From NCBI GenBank assembly GCA_946611835.1, contig CAMOEE010000022.1:1-18020 (forward strand): a stretch of 18,020 nucleotides of DNA, in the 5' to 3' direction. Below, one piece after another: positions 15,103 through 18,020 of this stretch. Source of the DNA: an uncultured Treponema sp. Lineage in GTDB: Bacteria; Spirochaetota; Spirochaetia; Treponematales; Treponemataceae. Below the pieces are notes generated by a model. The model had not been told where the DNA came from, ran no database searches, and saw only the letters and a list, made by a program, of their open reading frames with translations. Numbering within the stretch: position 1 is the stretch's first letter; every line of letters starts with the position of its first letter. The position numbers were made by a program, and so were the translations under genes.

Positions 15103-15761
15103 AAGACGACAAGGAGCTTTCTCACATTACCGAGCTGGAGCTATGCCATGAAGGATTTTCCGTAAGCACGGCTTTTGATGGCCGGGAAGGATTTGAGAAA
15201 ATCGAAAGCGAAAATCCTGACCTTGTGCTGCTAGATGTCATGCTTCCACGCTTAAGTGGTCTTGAGATTTTACGAAAGCTCCGCAACGAAAAGAAAAGCG
15301 ATATTCCCGTGATTCTTGTGACCGCCAGGGGCGAGACTATCGACAAGGTTGACGGCCTGAACAGCGGTGCCGACGACTACATCACGAAGCCTTTTAAAAT
15401 CGAAGAGCTTCTGGCAAGGATGAATGCCGTTTTAAGAAGGACCAGCAATAATTCAGGCCCAAAATCCCTGCTGCTCAAAAACGGTGGAATTGAGATGATT
15501 GCCGACGAAATGAAGGCCAGTATTGATAACAATCCAGTGGAACTCTCAAAAAATGAATTCCTCCTTTTAAAATACTTTTTGGAAAACATCGGGAAGATTC
15601 TCAGCCGTGACGAAATCATCAAAAGGGTCTGGGGCGAAGATTACTACATCGAAGAAAACAGCGTCGATGTCTATGTCAGGCATTTGAGGTCAAAATTCGG
15701 GGATAAGATAATCAAGACCGTGAGGGGAATGGGCTACATCATGCAGGAGCTTTCTCAATGA
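15081..15761 (+). CDS. OmpR/PhoB-type response regulator
   Basis: 226 residues. The receiver domain (1-115) has acidic residues Glu8/Asp9/Asp10, phospho-acceptor Asp52 in LLDVMLPRLSG, Thr81 in LVTARGE and Lys103 in YITKPF. The C-terminal winged-helix domain (about 128-224) includes LSKNEFLLLKYFLENIGKILSRDEI, VWGEDYYIEENSVDVYVRHLR and KIIKTVRGMGYIM. It should bind DNA when phosphorylated by the adjacent kinase. ATG 15081 follows AAGGAG at about 7 nt, inside the end of the exported-protein gene. Its TGA overlaps the kinase ATG (ATGA). The targets are not known; a natural guess is its own operon. Confidence 0.95.
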   Translation: MSRILIIEDDKELSHITELELCHEGFSVSTAFDGREGFEKIESENPDLVLLDVMLPRLSGLEILRKLRNEKKSDIPVILVTARGETIDKVDGLNSGADDYITKPFKIEELLARMNAVLRRTSNNSGPKSLLLKNGGIEMIADEMKASIDNNPVELSKNEFLLLKYFLENIGKILSRDEIIKRVWGEDYYIEENSVDVYVRHLRSKFGDKIIKTVRGMGYIMQELSQ

Positions 15762-17071
15762 AAAAAAAGGGGGCGTTACGGGGGATTCCCCCGTTAGAAA
15801 GGGTAGCGAAAAACCGTAGGTTTGTAGCGAGGGAAAGGCTTTTCCCTTCAGTCTCATTTCCTCTTGCACTCCGCTTCATGCTTTTAATTGCAGTCGCAAT
15901 GCTTTCCCTCTCCCTGATTTTCGTTTTTGCGCTGAGACAGTCCGTTACCAGAAGGCAGACTTCGGAGCTTGAGAAGTGCATTTCCCTTATCGAAGATTCA
16001 ATTCAAAAGACAGGAAGTGAAGAGCTTTCTTTTTTGCCCCTGCCATACTACATCACTTATACGGTTTATGACTCCCAATCCCGAACCGTGATTTCGACCA
16101 ACGACAGCCTGCTTCCCCTTCTGGACTCACAGGGAAAAAGCCGCACTTACTTTGAGAAAGATTTTTTTACCGACAGTGATTTGAACATCCGCTACCTCAC
16201 AAAGAATATTTTTTTTGACGACAAGAAGCTTGTTATCCAGTGTGCATTTGACATTGCCAATGACTCAGCAACGAAAATGCTCTCAGAGCTTCCCCTTCTT
16301 GCCCTTTTTTCTCTGATTCCCCTTCTGTTTCTCTCTTTTGCCCTCTCATTTTTGATTTCAAAAAGCACGATTGCGGCCTTCAAAAAACTGCGCGACGACT
16401 ACGACCGAGAAAAGGCCTTCACCAGCAATGTAAGCCACGAACTGAAAACCCCGATTTCCATAATTGACGGGCACGCAAACCTTTTAAAGCGCTGGGGCAA
16501 GGACGACCCAAAGCAGCTCGCCGAGTCGATTGATGCGATTCTGCACGAAACCGAAAGCATGAACAGTATCGTGACGACCTTGCTCGACATGAGCCGGATT
16601 GAGAACGGCAAGATTAAAATCGAAAAAACAAGATTCTTTGTGACGAACTTTTTCGTAAGCCTTAAAGAAGAATTCACCACGGTCTACCCGGAAATGAGCT
16701 TTGAGATTATTGATGAGGATTTCCTTGAGCTTGAGAGCGACGAGCAGAAACTCCATCAGATTTTCACGGTGATTTTATCCAACAGCATGAAGTTCGCCGG
16801 AAGGGATTGCAAAATCAGGCTTAAGGCTAATAAAAACGGCGGAAAAATTGAGCTTTCGGCCAGTGATAACGGAAAAGGATTCAGCGAACAGGTTCTTCCC
16901 CATGTTTTTGAAAGATTTTACAAGGGGGATTCATCACACGACAGGAATGTGAGCGGGGCCGGTCTGGGGCTTTCAATCGCAAAAACTCTGGCCCTGGCAT
17001 TGGGGGCGCAAATCTCGGCAGGGAACAACGGGTATGGTGGAGCGGAAGTCAGAATAACGCTGGGAATATAA
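15758..17071 (+). CDS. Membrane sensor histidine kinase with repeat-encoded N-terminus
   Basis: 437 residues. ATG overlaps the regulator stop (ATGA), indicating coupled translation. Residues 4-30 come from the dispersed palindromic element at 15769-15849. TM1 is about 38-59; a periplasmic sensor of about 115 residues follows; TM2 is about 180-201. The cytoplasmic part has the H-box FTSNVSHELKTPISI (His227), N-box SNSMKFAG (Asn342), G1 DNGKGF (370-375), F-box FERFYKG and G2 GAGLGLSIAKT (400-410). No full HAMP domain is evident between TM2 and the H-box. It should autophosphorylate at His227 and pass the phosphate to the upstream regulator's Asp52. The signal is unknown; the exported protein encoded first in the operon is a candidate ligand or accessory. 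Confidence 0.95.
   Translation: MKKKGALRGIPPLERVAKNRRFVARERLFPSVSFPLALRFMLLIAVAMLSLSLIFVFALRQSVTRRQTSELEKCISLIEDSIQKTGSEELSFLPLPYYITYTVYDSQSRTVISTNDSLLPLLDSQGKSRTYFEKDFFTDSDLNIRYLTKNIFFDDKKLVIQCAFDIANDSATKMLSELPLLALFSLIPLLFLSFALSFLISKSTIAAFKKLRDDYDREKAFTSNVSHELKTPISIIDGHANLLKRWGKDDPKQLAESIDAILHETESMNSIVTTLLDMSRIENGKIKIEKTRFFVTNFFVSLKEEFTTVYPEMSFEIIDEDFLELESDEQKLHQIFTVILSNSMKFAGRDCKIRLKANKNGGKIELSASDNGKGFSEQVLPHVFERFYKGDSSHDRNVSGAGLGLSIAKTLALALGAQISAGNNGYGGAEVRITLGI
15769..15849. repeat. Palindromic three-hairpin element, copy inside the histidine kinase gene
   Basis: 81 bp (27 codons, so in frame). Stems: ACGGGGG-att-CCCCCGT (15778-15794), AAACC-gta-GGTTT (15811-15823) and GGGAAA-ggct-TTTCCC. 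It aligns with 8984-9063 (GGGGGCGTT, GGGTAGCGA, GCGAGGG) and in part with 691-784. It sits between the start codon and the first membrane helix. Confidence 0.8.
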
Positions 17072-17080
17072 ATAAGTACA

Positions 17081-17131
17081 AAAAAAATGCCCCGCATCGA
17101 GCACTTCCGTTATTGTGCTCGATTATCGGCA
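17081..17131 (-). terminator. Probable intrinsic terminator of mscL
   Basis: ATCGAGCAC (17096-17104) pairs perfectly with GTGCTCGAT (17115-17123) around a 10-nt loop. Beyond a 4/4 internal loop, TGCC (17088-17091) pairs with GGCA (17128-17131). On the minus strand seven T follow (complement of 17081-17087). It lies 133 nt beyond the mscL stop. On the plus strand there is no T-run, so it is unlikely to end the kinase transcript. Confidence 0.65.
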
Positions 17132-17277
17132 GTCTGGCCAGCGTGATAAATCTAAGGCTTTATATAAAAGAATATCCAGGCAAGGCCTTTGACTTTATCA
17201 AAAGCTTCACCTGGATAAGCCTTATTTTCTTCGGAATTGTTGTTTTGCCTCAGCTGTGGCTGATTATTTGTTTTTAA
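17116..17277 (+). pseudogene. Remnant (C-terminal 53 codons) of a second YbiR-like transporter
   Basis: In frame from TGC at 17116 to TAA at 17275-17277, the translation starts CSIIGSLASVINLRLYIKEY and ends FFGIVVLPQLWLIICF. It matches the end of the intact transporter (13287-14498) at about 43 of 53 positions. Many codons differ silently, so this was a diverged, once-selected paralogue and not a fresh duplication. No start, promoter or upstream part of the gene is present. Its stop lies inside the mscL 3' end (14-nt antisense overlap), and its first codons form one arm of the mscL terminator. Confidence 0.85.
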
Positions 17278-17683
17278 GCAAATCCCGGATTTCTTCCAGC
17301 AAAATTGCTTCGTCTGATTTGACGATTGCCGGAGTCTCTTCAGGCTTTGGCTCTTCCTTCTTTTTGAATTTCTCAAAAATCTGGATTACAATGAAGATAC
17401 AGAAAGCAACGATGATGAAATCAACGACAGTCTGAATGAATGAGCCATATTTGATTTCTGACTCGCCGATTTTTACACTCAGTTCCGCAAAGTTGAGCTT
17501 ACCAAGGGCAAGACCAATAAGAGGCATAACGATGTCATTCACCAGGCTTGTGACGATTTTGCCGAAGGCACCGCCTATGATAACGCCGACTGCCATGTCA
17601 ACCACATTGCCCCGGGAAATGAATTTTTTGAATGCGCCAAGTTCTTTTGTGGCGACCGAAAGTCCTTCTTTAATAACAGCCAT
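17264..17683 (-). CDS. mscL: Large-conductance mechanosensitive channel
   Basis: 139 residues (E. coli MscL is 136). It is a homo-oligomeric inner-membrane channel that opens under membrane tension to release solutes during osmotic downshock. Seen: the amphipathic N-terminus, KKFISRGNVVDMAVGVIIGGAFGKIVTSLVNDIVMPLIG (TM1, about 26-57), a short periplasmic loop, TM2 (about 80-104), a Lys/Glu/Pro-rich linker and the C-terminal helix DEAILLEEIRDLLKNK. ATG 17683 is chosen because AAGGAG lies 7 nt upstream and the product begins exactly like the family; a longer frame exists upstream but begins before that site. The leader contains several stacked inverted repeats. Confidence 0.95.
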   Translation of the reverse strand: MAVIKEGLSVATKELGAFKKFISRGNVVDMAVGVIIGGAFGKIVTSLVNDIVMPLIGLALGKLNFAELSVKIGESEIKYGSFIQTVVDFIIVAFCIFIVIQIFEKFKKKEEPKPEETPAIVKSDEAILLEEIRDLLKNK

Positions 17684-17703
17684 TTTGTACTCCTTAAAAA
17701 ACA

Positions 17704-17800
17704 CCGCGTTAGCGGCCTTGCATGGAAGCAAGATATCTGTCAGTTTTTGCCAACGGCAAAAAGTGGGCCGTGATAAAATTACACGGATGTAATTTTATCA
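17704..17800. repeat. Cluster of inverted repeats in the mscL leader
   Basis: Four dyads in a row: CCGC-gtta-GCGG (17704-17715), CTTGC-atggaa-GCAAG (17717-17732), TTTTTGCC-aac-GGCAAAAA (17744-17762) and TGATAAAATTACA-cgga-TGTAATTTTATCA (17771-17800, 13 bp perfect). Part of it resembles the insert in the transporter, so this looks like dispersed-repeat material; a regulatory role is not shown. Confidence 0.7.
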
Positions 17801-17820
17801 TGTCTCCTTTATTAAGATAT

Positions 17821-17847
17821 AAAAAAACCGCTTCGGAAATGAAGCGG
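17821..17847 (-). terminator. Intrinsic terminator of the small basic protein gene
   Basis: CCGCTTC (17828-17834) and GAAGCGG (17841-17847) form a 7-bp stem with a 6-nt loop. Reading the minus strand, seven T follow (complement of 17821-17827). It begins 15 nt after the stop codon of the 46-residue gene. Confidence 0.8.
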
Positions 17848-17862
17848 CATTTCGATTCAAAA

Positions 17863-18003
17863 TTATTTCTTTGATTTAGAATCAGTTGCAGCCAATGCTG
17901 TGAGAAGAGCGTAGTTAGCAGCAAGTCGTTTTGACTGTTTTTTGCTGTTAGCACGTGTTGTTTTGTTGCTAACAAGCGGTCGGAATCGTCGTGCAAGTCT
18001 CAT
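17863..18003 (-). CDS. 46-residue, very basic protein of unknown function
   Basis: The ATG at 18001-18003 is preceded by TTTTTAAGGAG with about 6 nt spacing, an ideal ribosome binding site, and the gene ends in TAA followed by a clean terminator, so it is very likely expressed. The product begins MRLARRFRPLVSNKTTR. It has 13 Lys/Arg against one Asp, giving a net charge near +12, then a short possibly helical stretch (LAANYALLTALAA) and a Lys-rich end. No transmembrane segment or signal peptide is visible. The composition is that of small ribosomal or nucleic-acid-binding proteins, but I do not recognise the family; it is not bL34 or bL36. It is co-directional with mscL but separated by its own terminator. 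The promoter lies outside the window. Confidence 0.75.
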   Translation of the reverse strand: MRLARRFRPLVSNKTTRANSKKQSKRLAANYALLTALAATDSKSKK

Positions 18004-18020
18004 GGTATTCTCCTTAAAAA

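Noticed and set aside
17684..17731. Longer MscL with 16 extra N-terminal residues
   Set aside because: The upstream start has no ribosome binding site, the extension is not in the family, and the ATG at 17683 has AAGGAG at ideal spacing.
17709..17801. A 30-codon frame (MIKLHPCNFI...) upstream of mscL with AAAGGAG just before its ATG
   Set aside because: The Shine-Dalgarno is only about 2 nt from the ATG, and the frame runs through the inverted-repeat cluster, so it is probably repeat-derived and not a gene. It could still be a leader peptide.

Overview
The window looks like a host-associated or rumen-type spirochaete, most likely a Treponema. This is my recognition, not a search result. The support is a pectin-degrading lipoprotein, lipoproteins with loose spirochaete-style lipoboxes (FTAC, FASC), a DUF3943 outer-membrane-type protein, moderate GC and many short dispersed palindromic repeats. 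Only one gene is a clear remnant, and no rRNA, tRNA, CRISPR array or transposase is visible.

Layout. The left edge holds the 3' end of a plus-strand gene of unknown function, which converges on a run of eight minus-strand genes. Read in transcription order from 12996 down to 783, these are: a two-enzyme pectinase lipoprotein (pectinesterase plus pectate lyase); a GNAT acetyltransferase; a beta-class DNA methyltransferase; metY; an extracellular solute-binding lipoprotein; fabF; a DUF3943 protein; and thrC. The solute-binding protein has a plausible promoter of its own just after metY. MetY and ThrC both act in the homoserine branch (methionine and threonine). From 13287 the strand switches to plus: a YbiR/ArsB-type membrane transporter, then an exported small protein, an OmpR-type response regulator and its histidine kinase in an overlapping cluster. 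The right end has minus-strand mscL and a previously easy-to-miss 46-residue, strongly basic protein with an ideal ribosome binding site and its own terminator.

The unusual content is in the repeats. (1) Two near-perfect 7-bp tandem arrays, about 3.5 kb apart, each sit directly against the -10 box of a gene that appears to be leaderless, in the same orientation and with almost the same spacing. (2) An approximately 80-bp three-hairpin element occurs three times: between convergent genes, in frame at the N-terminus of the histidine kinase, and in frame (opposite orientation) at the C-terminus of the acetyltransferase. Its stems carry compensatory base changes. (3) A cacagatt-type repeat, itself interrupted by a second repeat, lies in frame in a loop of the transporter. 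(4) Three approximately 114-bp hairpin units are arrayed behind the pectinase gene, the one nearest the gene being a long terminator. (5) A 53-codon remnant of a second, diverged transporter copy lies between the kinase and mscL, with mscL's likely terminator hairpin built across its left end.
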